This document shows, one piece after another, positions 31,637 to 40,147 of a DNA stretch of 53,901 nt. A model generated the notes under the pieces. It saw only the letters and a program-made list of their open reading frames with translations, was not told the DNA's origin and made no database searches. How positions within the stretch are numbered: position 1 is the stretch's first letter; every line of letters starts with the position of its first letter. Source of the DNA: a candidate division WOR-3 bacterium. Its GTDB lineage: Bacteria; Hydrothermota; Tepidihabitantia; SM23-42; JAOAFX01. Where the stretch lies: assembly GCA_039802205.1 (NCBI GenBank), contig JBDRWD010000013.1, positions 1 through 53,901 of the forward strand. The letters run 5' to 3'. A program made the translations under genes and the position numbers.

Positions 31637-33190
31637 ATGACGTTGCTAATAATTGCCCTATTTTTGTTGGCTTTAGAAATCATTTTTGTGATATTTTTTT
31701 ACTTCCGGTATAACCGCGCCAAAATCCTTAGTGCTCAGGAAGAGGCCCGGAAGATAATTGAAGATGCCAAGAAAGAGGCGGAGAACTACCGGAAATCGGC
31801 GGAGATCGCTGCTAAAGAACATTGGTATCAGGAAAAATTGAATTTCGAAAAAGAGACAATGAACCGCCGGCGCGAGATTGAAAAAGCGGAACGGCGTCTG
31901 TTAGAGAAGGAGAATAATCTAGAAAAGCGAGAACGGTTAATTATTGATAAAGAGAAAGAGTTGCTAAATAAAGAACATAATCTCCAGAACCGTGAGAAGA
32001 TAATCCAGGTGAAATCTGAAAGGTTGGATCAGCTGATCAAAGAAGAAACCGAGGCATTACAGAAGATTGCCAATCTTTCCAAAGAAGAAGCCAAAGCCGC
32101 ATTGCTCCGTAACTTGGAAGCCGAAGCACGACATGAGGCTGCAGCCCTTTTGAATCGGATAAAAGAAGAAGCAAAACAGAAGGCGGAAGAAACGGCACGG
32201 GAAATAATTCTCCAGGCGATTCAGCGTTGTGCTACGAGCCATACTACTGAGACGACGATTGCGGTCGTTTCCATTCCCTCAGAAGAAATGAAGGGTCGTA
32301 TTATCGGTCGGGAAGGTAGAAATATTCGTGCTTTTGAGAATCTCACCGGAGTGGAGGTCATCATCGATGACTCGCCGGAGACGATTTCTCTTTCCTGTTT
32401 TGATCCGATAAGGCGCGAGATTGCACGGATTGCCATGACCAAACTTATTTCCGATGGCCGGATTCACCCGGCACGGATTGAAGAGGTGGTCCGGAGTGCG
32501 GAAAAAGAGATAGATAGTGTCATCAAGAACACCGGTGAAGAAATATGTTTAGAACTCGGGATTATCGGTCTGGCACCGGAGCTGGTAAGACATCTGGGGA
32601 AGATGCGTTTTCGAACGAGTTATGGACAGAATCTTTTGCAGCATTCTAAAGAAGTTGCTTATCTCTCAGCCCTCATCGCTCAAGAACTCGGTTTGGATCC
32701 GGTGATTGCAAAAAGGGCCGGTCTCTTGCATGATCTGGGAAAGGTGGCGGATATGAGCATGGAGGGTTCACATGCCCAGATCGGCGCCGAACTCGCTGCA
32801 AAATTTAACGAGAGCGAGATTATCGTCAATGCGATCGCAGCCCATCACGAAGAAGTTCAGCCCATCAGCCCTTACACTTTTATCGTAGAAATTGCAGATT
32901 CCATATCTGGTGCACGACCCGGTGCCCGAAGGGAAACGATTGAGGCTTATATCAAACGTCTCAAAGCCCTGGAGGAACTCGTTTCGGCATTCAATGGAGT
33001 GGAGAGAGTCTATGCAATTCAGGCTGGAAGGGAAGTGCGGGTGATGGTGAATCCTGGGGTGGTTTCGGACAATGAGGTGGCAAACCTTGCCAATGATATT
33101 GCGCGGCGGATTGAGAAAGAGATTCAGTATCCAGGACAAATAAAAGTCACGGTGGTGCGGGAAACCCGAGCTACGGAGATAGCCAGGTAG
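31637..33190 (+). CDS. rny: Ribonuclease Y
   Basis: RNase Y is a membrane-anchored endoribonuclease that starts mRNA decay. GGGGGAGG places the start at ATG 31637 (MTLLIIALFLLALEIIFVI); the in-frame ATG at 31616 lies in the loop of the preceding hairpin. The 517 residues comprise an N-terminal transmembrane helix, a long coiled coil (about 25-190), a KH domain (SIPSEEMKGRIIGREGRNIRAFENLTG, landmark) and an HD domain with LLQHSKEVAYLSALIAQEL and GLLHDLGKVAD carrying the HD metal pair. It follows 6S RNA and may be read from the pheT-zapA transcript. Confidence 0.94.
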   Translation: MTLLIIALFLLALEIIFVIFFYFRYNRAKILSAQEEARKIIEDAKKEAENYRKSAEIAAKEHWYQEKLNFEKETMNRRREIEKAERRLLEKENNLEKRERLIIDKEKELLNKEHNLQNREKIIQVKSERLDQLIKEETEALQKIANLSKEEAKAALLRNLEAEARHEAAALLNRIKEEAKQKAEETAREIILQAIQRCATSHTTETTIAVVSIPSEEMKGRIIGREGRNIRAFENLTGVEVIIDDSPETISLSCFDPIRREIARIAMTKLISDGRIHPARIEEVVRSAEKEIDSVIKNTGEEICLELGIIGLAPELVRHLGKMRFRTSYGQNLLQHSKEVAYLSALIAQELGLDPVIAKRAGLLHDLGKVADMSMEGSHAQIGAELAAKFNESEIIVNAIAAHHEEVQPISPYTFIVEIADSISGARPGARRETIEAYIKRLKALEELVSAFNGVERVYAIQAGREVRVMVNPGVVSDNEVANLANDIARRIEKEIQYPGQIKVTVVRETRATEIAR

Positions 33191-33262
33191 AAAAATAAAT
33201 CTGCCTAAATTCTATATATCAACACACATCATCCGAGAAAATAAAATAAAATTTGGGCAATC

Positions 33263-33290
33263 TTGACTTTAATCCTTTTTTCGGTATAAT
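33263..33290 (+). promoter_or_regulatory. Leaderless-type promoter of the tdh-kbl operon
   Basis: TTGACT (33263-33268), 16 nt, TATAAT (33285-33290), then 5 nt to ATG 33296. Confidence 0.7.
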
Positions 33291-33295
33291 AACCT

Positions 33296-34333
33296 ATGCC
33301 AACCATGAAAGCGATCGTCAAAACCAAACCCGAGACAGGTGCGGAATTATTAGATGTTCCAATTCCAACACCAGGACCCAATGAGGTCCTGGTCAAAGTT
33401 TTGGCTACCTCAATTTGCGGAACCGATCTCCATATTTATCAGTGGAATGAATGGGCGCAACGCCGTATAAAGAAACTCCCTCAGATTATGGGGCATGAAC
33501 TTTGTGGTCAGGTGGTAGAGATCGGTGCTAATGTTAAAAACATCAAAAAAGACGATTTGATATCGGCTGAGACCCATATCGCCTGCGGTCACTGCTTTAT
33601 GTGCCGGAATGGACTTGCCCATATCTGCGAAAATGGTAAAATATTCGGGGTAGATGTTGACGGTGTTTTCGCTGAATACGCCGTAGTTCCCGCAAACAAT
33701 GCCTGGGTGATAAATGAAAAAATTCCCCAGGACTATATCTCACTGATGGAACCTTTGGGTAATGCGATTCATACGGTCCTTGCTGGTGAGATTGCTGGGA
33801 ATACTGTCCTTATCACTGGGTGTGGTCCAATCGGACTCATGTCCATCGTTGTATCCCGGGCCTGTGGTGCGACAAAGATCATCGTTACGGAAGTCAATGA
33901 ATACCGACTGCATATGGCGAAACGTCTGGGTGCAGATGTGATTTTAAATCCCAAAAAGGACAAAGTGGTGGAGGTGGTGCTGGAAAATACCGAAGGAAGA
34001 GGGGTAGATGTGGTTTTAGAAATGTCTGGAAATCCGAGTGCCATCAACGAAGGACTTAAGGCTTTAAGACCCGGGGGTCGGTATTCAATCTTGGGAATTC
34101 CGGATAAACCTTTCAAATTTGACCTTGCAGAAATAGTCTTCAAGTATTTCACGATTCAAGGGATTAACGGCCGGTTGATGTACTCCACTTGGTATAAAAC
34201 CACCCGATTTCTTGCCGCAGGACGGATTGATCTGGAACCCCTGATCACCCACCGCTTCCGGCTCGAAGAATTTCAAAAGGGTATGGAATTGATGGAATCC
34301 GGTAACTGTGGAAAGATTTTGCTGTACCCATAG
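33296..34333 (+). CDS. tdh: L-threonine 3-dehydrogenase
   Basis: Tdh oxidises threonine to 2-amino-3-ketobutyrate with NAD+. A 345-residue zinc-type medium-chain dehydrogenase. Catalytic-zinc residues in SICGTDLHIYQWNEWA and IMGHELCGQV; structural zinc site CGHCFMCRNGLAHIC (about 97-111); Rossmann motif VLITGCGPIGLMSIVVSRA. The HIYQWNEWA block is characteristic of threonine dehydrogenases rather than sorbitol or alcohol dehydrogenases. kbl, the partner enzyme, is the fifth gene of the same operon. acpS begins at the base after the tdh stop. Confidence 0.92.
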   Translation: MPTMKAIVKTKPETGAELLDVPIPTPGPNEVLVKVLATSICGTDLHIYQWNEWAQRRIKKLPQIMGHELCGQVVEIGANVKNIKKDDLISAETHIACGHCFMCRNGLAHICENGKIFGVDVDGVFAEYAVVPANNAWVINEKIPQDYISLMEPLGNAIHTVLAGEIAGNTVLITGCGPIGLMSIVVSRACGATKIIVTEVNEYRLHMAKRLGADVILNPKKDKVVEVVLENTEGRGVDVVLEMSGNPSAINEGLKALRPGGRYSILGIPDKPFKFDLAEIVFKYFTIQGINGRLMYSTWYKTTRFLAAGRIDLEPLITHRFRLEEFQKGMELMESGNCGKILLYP

Positions 34334-34681
34334 ATGATAGAAGGAATTGGGATTGACCTTATTGAAATAGGGCGCTTTGCTAAGGTTGGCACTGATTTTT
34401 ATCAGCAAGTTTTTACTGAGAGTGAAATAAAGGAGATTAAGAATAATCATCTTTTGGCGAGTTTAAAATTTGCCCTTAAAGAAGCGATTTTAAAAGCACT
34501 GGGCATAGGACTCTCTCAAGGGTTTTTCTGGAAGAAGGTGGAAATAAGGGGTGAGGATAATAAACTGGATGAGGTTTTTAAGGGGAAAGAGAATAAAATC
34601 GGAATCCATACCGGAACAGGCAGGTCTAAAAAATATGCCTGGGCTGTGGCAATAATTGAAAATAAACAGGAGGTTTATTGA
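34334..34681 (+). CDS. acpS: Holo-[acyl-carrier-protein] synthase
   Basis: AcpS transfers 4'-phosphopantetheine from CoA to the serine of apo-ACP. The 115-residue protein has metal ligand D8 in GIGIDLIEIGRF and the second signature KFALKEAILKALGIG (E50, K54). C-terminal ending is shorter than typical but otherwise normal. It is tightly placed between tdh and acsA; its likely substrate, the ACP, is encoded two genes downstream. Confidence 0.93.
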   Translation: MIEGIGIDLIEIGRFAKVGTDFYQQVFTESEIKEIKNNHLLASLKFALKEAILKALGIGLSQGFFWKKVEIRGEDNKLDEVFKGKENKIGIHTGTGRSKKYAWAVAIIENKQEVY

Positions 34682-34682
34682 T

Positions 34683-36383
34683 ATGGCAAACATCGGGTCC
34701 TATGAGGAGAGATATAAAAATTTTGATTGGAAATTGAGCGAGCAGGAACTGGAGTATGGCAAAAACGGGATGTTCAATATCGGTTATTATTGTAGTGACC
34801 GTATTTGCGAACTCGGGCTGGGTGAGAAACTGGCACTGATCTGGCAGGGGTTCGGTGGGGAGGTGAAACATTTTACCTATCACGATATTAGAATCTATAG
34901 TAACAAATTTGCACACTTTCTTACAAAGTTGGGAATAAACCGCGGTGAGCGGGTTTGTATCTTTATGGACCGGATACCGGAATTATATATTTCATTTCTG
35001 GGTATTCTCAAGGCGGGATTCATCGTTCAGCCGTTATTTTCTGCATTTGGCGAGGAGGCGTTATTTACCCGTCTGGAGGATGCACAGACTACTGCGATTT
35101 TAACTACCCGTAAGCACCTTTCTAAAGTCCGGAAAATAAAAGCCCAGCTTCCCCACCTAAAATTTATCATCGTGCTTCATAACGAAGGTAAACCTTTGGA
35201 AGAGCGTGAGATTGAATTTGATATGGAGGCATACGACCGTATAGAGCAGTTTGCGATATTCCCCGCAGACAGGGAAACACCATCGGTTTTGCACTACACT
35301 TCGGGAACGACCGGTAAACCGAAAGGTGCCCTTCATGTCCACTCTTCCATCATCGCCCAGTATATTACCGCAAAATGGGTGCTTGATTTGCAACCCAATG
35401 ATATCTACTGGTGTACTGCAGATCCAGGTTGGGTGACAGGTACTTCCTATGGGATCATTGGACCTTGGTCTAATGGTGTAACCCAAGCAGTTTATGATAT
35501 AGGTTTTAATACGGAAAAATGGTATGGATTCATCGAGCGTCATAAAATTACGGTCTGGTATACTGCTCCTACTGCCATTCGGTTGTTAATGAAAGAAGGT
35601 GATGAGGTGGTTAAAAAATATAATCTAAGTTCGCTGCGTCATCTGGTAAGTGTGGGTGAACCGTTAAATCCCGAGGCAGTCATCTGGTCAGAGAAGGTCT
35701 TTGGATTACCCTTCCATGATTCTTATTGGCAGACCGAGACCGGTGCGATTGTGATTTCTAACTATCCGGGTATGAAGATAAAACCGGGTTCCATGGGAAA
35801 ACCATTTCCAGGTATCATTGCTACGGTCGTTGACCCCAAGAATTATGAACCGGTTAATACCCCGGGTGTAATTGGGTTGATCGCATTAAGACCGGGCTGG
35901 CCCTCGATGATGCGCGCCTACTGGAATAACCCCGAAACCTATAAAAACAAATTTAAAAATAACTGGTATATCTGCGGGGATCGTGCCTATCTTGATAATG
36001 ACGGCTATTTTTGGTTTGTGGGTCGGGATGACGATGTGATAAATACCGCGGGACATCTAGTAGGACCTTTTGAGATTGAATCAGCACTCCTGGAACACCC
36101 AGCAGTTGCTGAATCAGCAGCAGTGGGCAAACCGGATCCGGTTAACATGGAGGTGGTAAAGGCCTTTGTGGCTTTAAAACCCGGATACAAACCGAGCGAC
36201 GAATTAGAACTTGATATTATGAACTTCATCCGTAAAAAGCTTTCACCCCTGGCAATGCCCCAAGAAATTGAATTTGTGGATTCATTGCCAAAAACCCGCA
36301 GCGGCAAGATCATGCGTCGGCTTTTGCGGGCAAAGGAATGGGGTGAAGAGATTGGTGATATATCAACTTTGGAAAATGATTAA
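34683..36383 (+). CDS. acsA: Acetyl-CoA synthetase-like AMP-forming ligase
   Basis: Activates a carboxylic acid with ATP to an acyl-adenylate and then to the thioester. AGGAGG 9 nt before ATG 34683 favours that start (566 residues) over 34656. It closely resembles the Bacillus-type AcsA: LHYTSGTTGKPKGALHVH (P-loop, about 205), DIYWCTADPGWVTGTSYGI, the DSYWQTETG block whose Trp limits the acyl pocket to acetate-size substrates, and the C-terminal GDRAYLDNDGYFWFVGRDDDVI and TRSGKIMRRLLRA with the catalytic Lys. The predicted acid is acetate or propionate. Location between acpS and acp raises the option that it charges the carrier protein; this is unproven. Confidence 0.88.
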   Translation: MANIGSYEERYKNFDWKLSEQELEYGKNGMFNIGYYCSDRICELGLGEKLALIWQGFGGEVKHFTYHDIRIYSNKFAHFLTKLGINRGERVCIFMDRIPELYISFLGILKAGFIVQPLFSAFGEEALFTRLEDAQTTAILTTRKHLSKVRKIKAQLPHLKFIIVLHNEGKPLEEREIEFDMEAYDRIEQFAIFPADRETPSVLHYTSGTTGKPKGALHVHSSIIAQYITAKWVLDLQPNDIYWCTADPGWVTGTSYGIIGPWSNGVTQAVYDIGFNTEKWYGFIERHKITVWYTAPTAIRLLMKEGDEVVKKYNLSSLRHLVSVGEPLNPEAVIWSEKVFGLPFHDSYWQTETGAIVISNYPGMKIKPGSMGKPFPGIIATVVDPKNYEPVNTPGVIGLIALRPGWPSMMRAYWNNPETYKNKFKNNWYICGDRAYLDNDGYFWFVGRDDDVINTAGHLVGPFEIESALLEHPAVAESAAVGKPDPVNMEVVKAFVALKPGYKPSDELELDIMNFIRKKLSPLAMPQEIEFVDSLPKTRSGKIMRRLLRAKEWGEEIGDISTLEND

Positions 36384-36392
36384 GGAGGAAAA

Positions 36393-36653
36393 ATGGGAGA
36401 AGATTTAAAGAAATTAATCATTGATTATGTGAAAAGGGAGTATCTGGATGAAGATTCGGACCAAGAGATAAATGAGAATACACCGCTCATCTCCAGTGGG
36501 ATCGTTGATTCCTTTTCCATGGTTTCACTGAAGACATTTCTGGAAAAGAAATTCAACATTAAAATTCCAGATGAAAAGGCAACCACTGAAGCATTTGATA
36601 CTGTTAACAACATCATCAAACTGCTCAGTGAATTTGTAAAGATTGATACCTAA
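36393..36653 (+). CDS. Acyl carrier protein-like
   Basis: An 86-residue acidic four-helix carrier protein. The phosphopantetheine site is SSGIVDSFSMVSL, with S40 as the modified serine; DSF instead of DSL resembles carriers of amino-acid or secondary-metabolism pathways (e.g. D-alanyl carrier type) more than fatty-acid AcpP. A good Shine-Dalgarno (AAGGAGGA) precedes it. It sits between acsA and kbl, both of which handle thioesters, and in the same operon as acpS. The acyl group it carries is unknown. Confidence 0.88.
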   Translation: MGEDLKKLIIDYVKREYLDEDSDQEINENTPLISSGIVDSFSMVSLKTFLEKKFNIKIPDEKATTEAFDTVNNIIKLLSEFVKIDT

Positions 36654-36664
36654 AAGGAGGGAAT

Positions 36665-37912
36665 ATGGCATTCAGCGATCGGGTGCGCGAATTTTTTGCT
36701 AACGAACTCAAGGCGATAAAAGAAAAAGGTCTTTTCAAGGAAGAACGTTTCATAGCTTCACCGCAATCAGCAGTGATCAAGGTGGAATATCCAGCAGGTT
36801 CACCACCAAGGGAGGTGATTAATTTCTGTGCCAATAATTATCTGGGTTTATCCAGCCATCCTGAAGTCATCAAGGCAGCACATGAAGGGTTGGAAAACCG
36901 CGGTTACGGCATGTCCTCGGTTCGTTTTATCTGTGGCACCCAGGATATTCATAAAGAATTGGAAAGGAAACTTACTGAATTTTTAGGCACTGAAGATACA
37001 GTGCTTTTCCCTTCGTGCATGGATGCCAATGCCGGGGTTTTTGATGTTGTTTTAGACCAGCAGGATGCGATGATCGCCGATCGCTTGGTCCATGCCTCAA
37101 TCGTTGATGGGATGAAATTATGTAAAGCACAGACCTACAATTATAAACACCTCAATATGGCGCATTTAGAAGAAAAACTCCAGGAGACCCAGAATTGTCG
37201 TTTCCGGATGATCATCACCGATGGGGTTTTCTCCATGGATGGCGACATTGCACCCTTGGATAAAATCTGTGAATTGGCAGAAAAGTATGATGCAATGGTG
37301 ATGGTGGATGATTCCCACGCCACCGGATTTCTGGGCAAAAATGGGCGGGGAACCCATGAATACTGCGGGGTGATGGGTAAAATTGATATCATCACAACCA
37401 CCCTTGGCAAGGCAATGGGCGGGGCAAGTGGTGGATGTGTAAGTGGTCGCAAAGAGATTGTGGAACTCTGCAGGCAGCGGGCACGCCCATATCTCTTTTC
37501 GAATACCATTCCGCCGGTGGTAGTGGCTGCAGCAAATAAAGTGATGGATATCATCGGTACTACCACCGCCTTGCGGGATAAACTCGAAGAAAACACTAAG
37601 TATTTTCGTCAGAAGATAAAGGAAGCTGGGTTCGACATTAAAGAAGGTGTACACCCGATTGTCCCAATCATGCTTTACAACGCCAAACTTGCTCAAGATA
37701 TGGCGCGGGATTTATATGATGAAGGAATCTATGTGATCGGCTTTTCTTATCCAGTTGTTCCCCAAGGACAGGCGCGTATCCGCGTTCAGATTTCGGCGAT
37801 CCATGAAAAGGAGCATCTGGATAAAGCGATAGAAGCATTCAAAAAAGTGGGTGCTAAATACAATATCCTTGGCAAGAAAAAAGATGAGATAATCGCTATG
37901 TATGGGTTATAA
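36665..37912 (+). CDS. kbl: 2-amino-3-ketobutyrate CoA ligase (glycine C-acetyltransferase)
   Basis: Kbl cleaves 2-amino-3-ketobutyrate with CoA to glycine and acetyl-CoA. The 415-residue PLP enzyme closely follows E. coli Kbl: GLFKEER, INFCANNYLGL, MSSVRFICGTQDIHKELE (about 80-97), DGVFSMDGDIAPL, VDDSHATGFLG, and the PLP-lysine block TTTLGKAMGGASGG (about 245-258), then RPYLFSNTIPP. Compared with the spt enzyme at 7595, it has the GTLGKA-type signature and an extra N-terminal stretch. With tdh in the same operon the main role is threonine catabolism; use of acyl-ACP is possible because of the ACP gene just upstream. It has a strong AAAGGAGG. Confidence 0.93.
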   Translation: MAFSDRVREFFANELKAIKEKGLFKEERFIASPQSAVIKVEYPAGSPPREVINFCANNYLGLSSHPEVIKAAHEGLENRGYGMSSVRFICGTQDIHKELERKLTEFLGTEDTVLFPSCMDANAGVFDVVLDQQDAMIADRLVHASIVDGMKLCKAQTYNYKHLNMAHLEEKLQETQNCRFRMIITDGVFSMDGDIAPLDKICELAEKYDAMVMVDDSHATGFLGKNGRGTHEYCGVMGKIDIITTTLGKAMGGASGGCVSGRKEIVELCRQRARPYLFSNTIPPVVVAAANKVMDIIGTTTALRDKLEENTKYFRQKIKEAGFDIKEGVHPIVPIMLYNAKLAQDMARDLYDEGIYVIGFSYPVVPQGQARIRVQISAIHEKEHLDKAIEAFKKVGAKYNILGKKKDEIIAMYGL

Positions 37913-37954
37913 TCCATATCTGGATGCAGCCTGATCATCATCCTTTTTTCCTTC

Positions 37955-39085
37955 ATGAATAATACTGCAGATGTCATTATTATCGGCGGCGGGATAATCG
38001 GATGTGCGACTGGCTATTATCTGACCAAAAGAGGTTTAAAGGTTTATCTATTTGAGAAAGAATATCTCACCGCAGGTTCCACCGGTAGATGCATCGGCGG
38101 TATCCGACAGCAATACTCCACGGAATTGAGTATCAAGGTGGCGATGGAGTCGGTGAAGAAATTTAAAATGATGAAGGAAGAACTTGGCGTGGATGTAGAA
38201 TTTGAACAAGATGGTTATCTCTTTCTCGCCCACAGTGAAGAGAAAGAAAAAACTTATAAAAGGTTAATTGAATTGCAACGCCGAATGGGGCTGGATGTGG
38301 AATATGTTGATGTTCCAACGATAAAGGAGATTGTCCCAGGAATAAATACCGAAGGTTTGCTCGGAGGTGCCTACTGTCCCTCAGATGGCCAGGCAAATCC
38401 ATTTTTAGTAGTTGACGGATATGCCCGGAAAATAAAAGAAAGGGGGAAGATATTTACTTATTGCGAAGTGAAGAGGGTAAATCTCGATGGTCACAGGGTT
38501 TTGTCGGTGACGACCATTAACGGAGATACTTTCTATGCTCCGAATGTTGTCAATGCCACCGGTCCTTTTATCCGGGAGTTTTCTCAGCATCTCGGTTTAG
38601 ACATTCCGGTATTTCCTGAGCGGCATGAAGCGCTTATCACCGAACCGATAGAGATATTTTTTCGGCCTATGATCGTTGACTACCGCCCGGATGGCTGCTA
38701 TTTTCATCAGAAGGCTAATCAAGGGAGTATCATTGGATGTTATACTCCGGTGCCTAACATTCCTGGAACCGATATACGTTCCTCTTTTGAATTTATCAGA
38801 GAGATGGGGAAGCGAATGGCAAGGTTGATTCCGAAACTGGCGCAAGTGAAGATTATTCGTCAGTGGGCAGGCAGCTATGAGATGACACCCGATGGTAACC
38901 CGATTGTGGATAAGACTGATATAGAAGGCTTATGGGTAATCGGCGGGTTCTGTGGTCACGGATTTATGCTTGGTCCAGAAATCGGATATATTGCGGCAGA
39001 GTACATCGCAACCGGTAGCCCACCCTATGACATCAGTGAATTCGCCTTAAAAAGGGACTATTCAAAAAAAGAGGTGATGAAATAA
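37955..39085 (+). CDS. FAD-dependent amine/amino-acid oxidoreductase (DadA/SoxB/HcnC-like)
   Basis: A 376-residue flavoprotein of the DAO family. N-terminal FAD motif VIIIGGGIIGCATGYYLTKRG, then GSTGRCIGGIRQQY (covalent-flavin or substrate-loop region in this family), and the C-terminal RQWAGSYEMTPDGNPIVD and GLWVIGGFCGHGFMLGPEIG, which are typical of sarcosine oxidase beta and proline dehydrogenase beta subunits. It follows kbl, which makes glycine. Together with the HcnA/HcnB-like pair at 22980-24369 it could form a three-subunit dehydrogenase. No Shine-Dalgarno and no clear promoter were seen. Confidence 0.85.
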   Translation: MNNTADVIIIGGGIIGCATGYYLTKRGLKVYLFEKEYLTAGSTGRCIGGIRQQYSTELSIKVAMESVKKFKMMKEELGVDVEFEQDGYLFLAHSEEKEKTYKRLIELQRRMGLDVEYVDVPTIKEIVPGINTEGLLGGAYCPSDGQANPFLVVDGYARKIKERGKIFTYCEVKRVNLDGHRVLSVTTINGDTFYAPNVVNATGPFIREFSQHLGLDIPVFPERHEALITEPIEIFFRPMIVDYRPDGCYFHQKANQGSIIGCYTPVPNIPGTDIRSSFEFIREMGKRMARLIPKLAQVKIIRQWAGSYEMTPDGNPIVDKTDIEGLWVIGGFCGHGFMLGPEIGYIAAEYIATGSPPYDISEFALKRDYSKKEVMK

Positions 39086-39092
39086 AACTTAT

Positions 39093-39293
39093 ATGATAAC
39101 CAAAACAAGCCGGGTTGAAGAGATTATCAGTCAGACACCGGATAAGGTGAAGATATTTGTTAAATTTGGGCTACCCTGTCTGGTTTGTGGTGAGCCTTTC
39201 TGGGGGACGCTTGAAGAGTTATGTGAAAAATATAAAGTTGATGTGAATCTTTTATTGGAGCATCTTAACCAAGACGAAAACAAGGGAGTATGA
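39093..39293 (+). CDS. DUF1858 domain protein
   Basis: A 66-residue protein consisting only of a DUF1858 domain: MITKTSRVEEIISQTPDKVKIF then FGLPCLVCGEPFWGTLEELCEKY and LLEHLNQDE. The CxxC and later Cys are the family's conserved residues, possibly for metal or redox binding (as in ScdA-like and hybrid-cluster-associated proteins). It lies 7 nt after the flavoprotein gene and overlaps the Nudix-PanD start, so an accessory redox role is inferred. Confidence 0.83.
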   Translation: MITKTSRVEEIISQTPDKVKIFVKFGLPCLVCGEPFWGTLEELCEKYKVDVNLLLEHLNQDENKGV

Positions 39294-40147
39294 TGATGAA
39301 AAAATGGCATTATTGTCCACACTGTCGGGGCAATTTGATGGTTCAAAAAGGATTCGTGAGATGTGGGGGATGCGGTTGGCATTATTACTTCAATCCTCTT
39401 CCTTCGGTCGCAGTCTTCGTTCAGAATGAGCGCAAAGAGATCTTGCTTGTGAGACGTGGGATTGAGCCCGGAAAAGGAAAATGGGCGTTGCCTTCTGGCT
39501 TTATTGAACTGGGCGAGACTCCGGAGCAGAGTGCATTGAGAGAATTGAAAGAGGAGACGGGTTTAAGCGGAGCGGTGAAGGAATTGCTCGGAGTTTATGT
39601 TGAGGATACCGATGTCTATGGTGAAGTACTCCTTTTGGGTTATCGGGTGCAAATGACCGGAGGCAGGCTGCGACCAAATTCGGACAGTGTGGATGTACGA
39701 TTTTTTCCTGAGAACCGACTACCTACAATACCCTTTGCCAGTCATCGGGCGATAATTCAGGAAGGAATAAATATCCAAAAACGTTATGTCCCCTATTTGG
39801 AAGTTTTAAAATCAAAAATTACCGAAGCCACAATCACCGACACAGTGTTATTCTATCAGGGGAGTATGGGGATTGATGCCGAGATATTGGCGGCTGCCAA
39901 TATTAAACCCGGAGAAAAAGTCCAGGTGCTAAATTACGATAATGGAGAAAGGCTTGAGACCTATGTGATCGCCGAAAAACCGAAGTCCCGAAGATTTGTG
40001 CTTTACGGACCTGCTTCACTAAAGGGAAAAATCGGTCAGCGACTCTGTATTCTCGCTTACACCTTCCTCCCCCAAGATGAGGTAGAAGAATTTAAACCCA
40101 GGATTGTCCTTCTTGATAAAAATAACAACATCAAAAAAATCAAGTAA
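39290..40147 (+). CDS. Nudix hydrolase fused to aspartate 1-decarboxylase (PanD)-like domain
   Basis: A 285-residue fusion. Residues 6-36 form a zinc ribbon (CPHC, CGGC). The Nudix domain follows (about 38-165) with a complete Nudix box GFIELGETPEQSALRELKEE (70-89). From 172 the chain aligns with PanD over its whole length: KSKITEATITDTVLFYQGSMGID has the self-cleavage pair G191-S192 in place of E. coli G24-S25, K176 for K9, Y189 for Y22, R221 for R54, T224-Y225 for T57-Y58. H11 is replaced by Thr and N72 by Tyr. If processed, S192 becomes the pyruvoyl group. Three ATGs open the gene; GGGAG spacing best fits 39296. Substrates of both domains are unknown. Confidence 0.85.
   Translation: MMMKKWHYCPHCRGNLMVQKGFVRCGGCGWHYYFNPLPSVAVFVQNERKEILLVRRGIEPGKGKWALPSGFIELGETPEQSALRELKEETGLSGAVKELLGVYVEDTDVYGEVLLLGYRVQMTGGRLRPNSDSVDVRFFPENRLPTIPFASHRAIIQEGINIQKRYVPYLEVLKSKITEATITDTVLFYQGSMGIDAEILAAANIKPGEKVQVLNYDNGERLETYVIAEKPKSRRFVLYGPASLKGKIGQRLCILAYTFLPQDEVEEFKPRIVLLDKNNNIKKIK

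Noticed and set aside
36665-37912. Calling kbl a second serine palmitoyltransferase
   Set aside because: Sequence follows E. coli Kbl closely (VRFICGTQD, GTLGKA-like site) and tdh is in the same operon.
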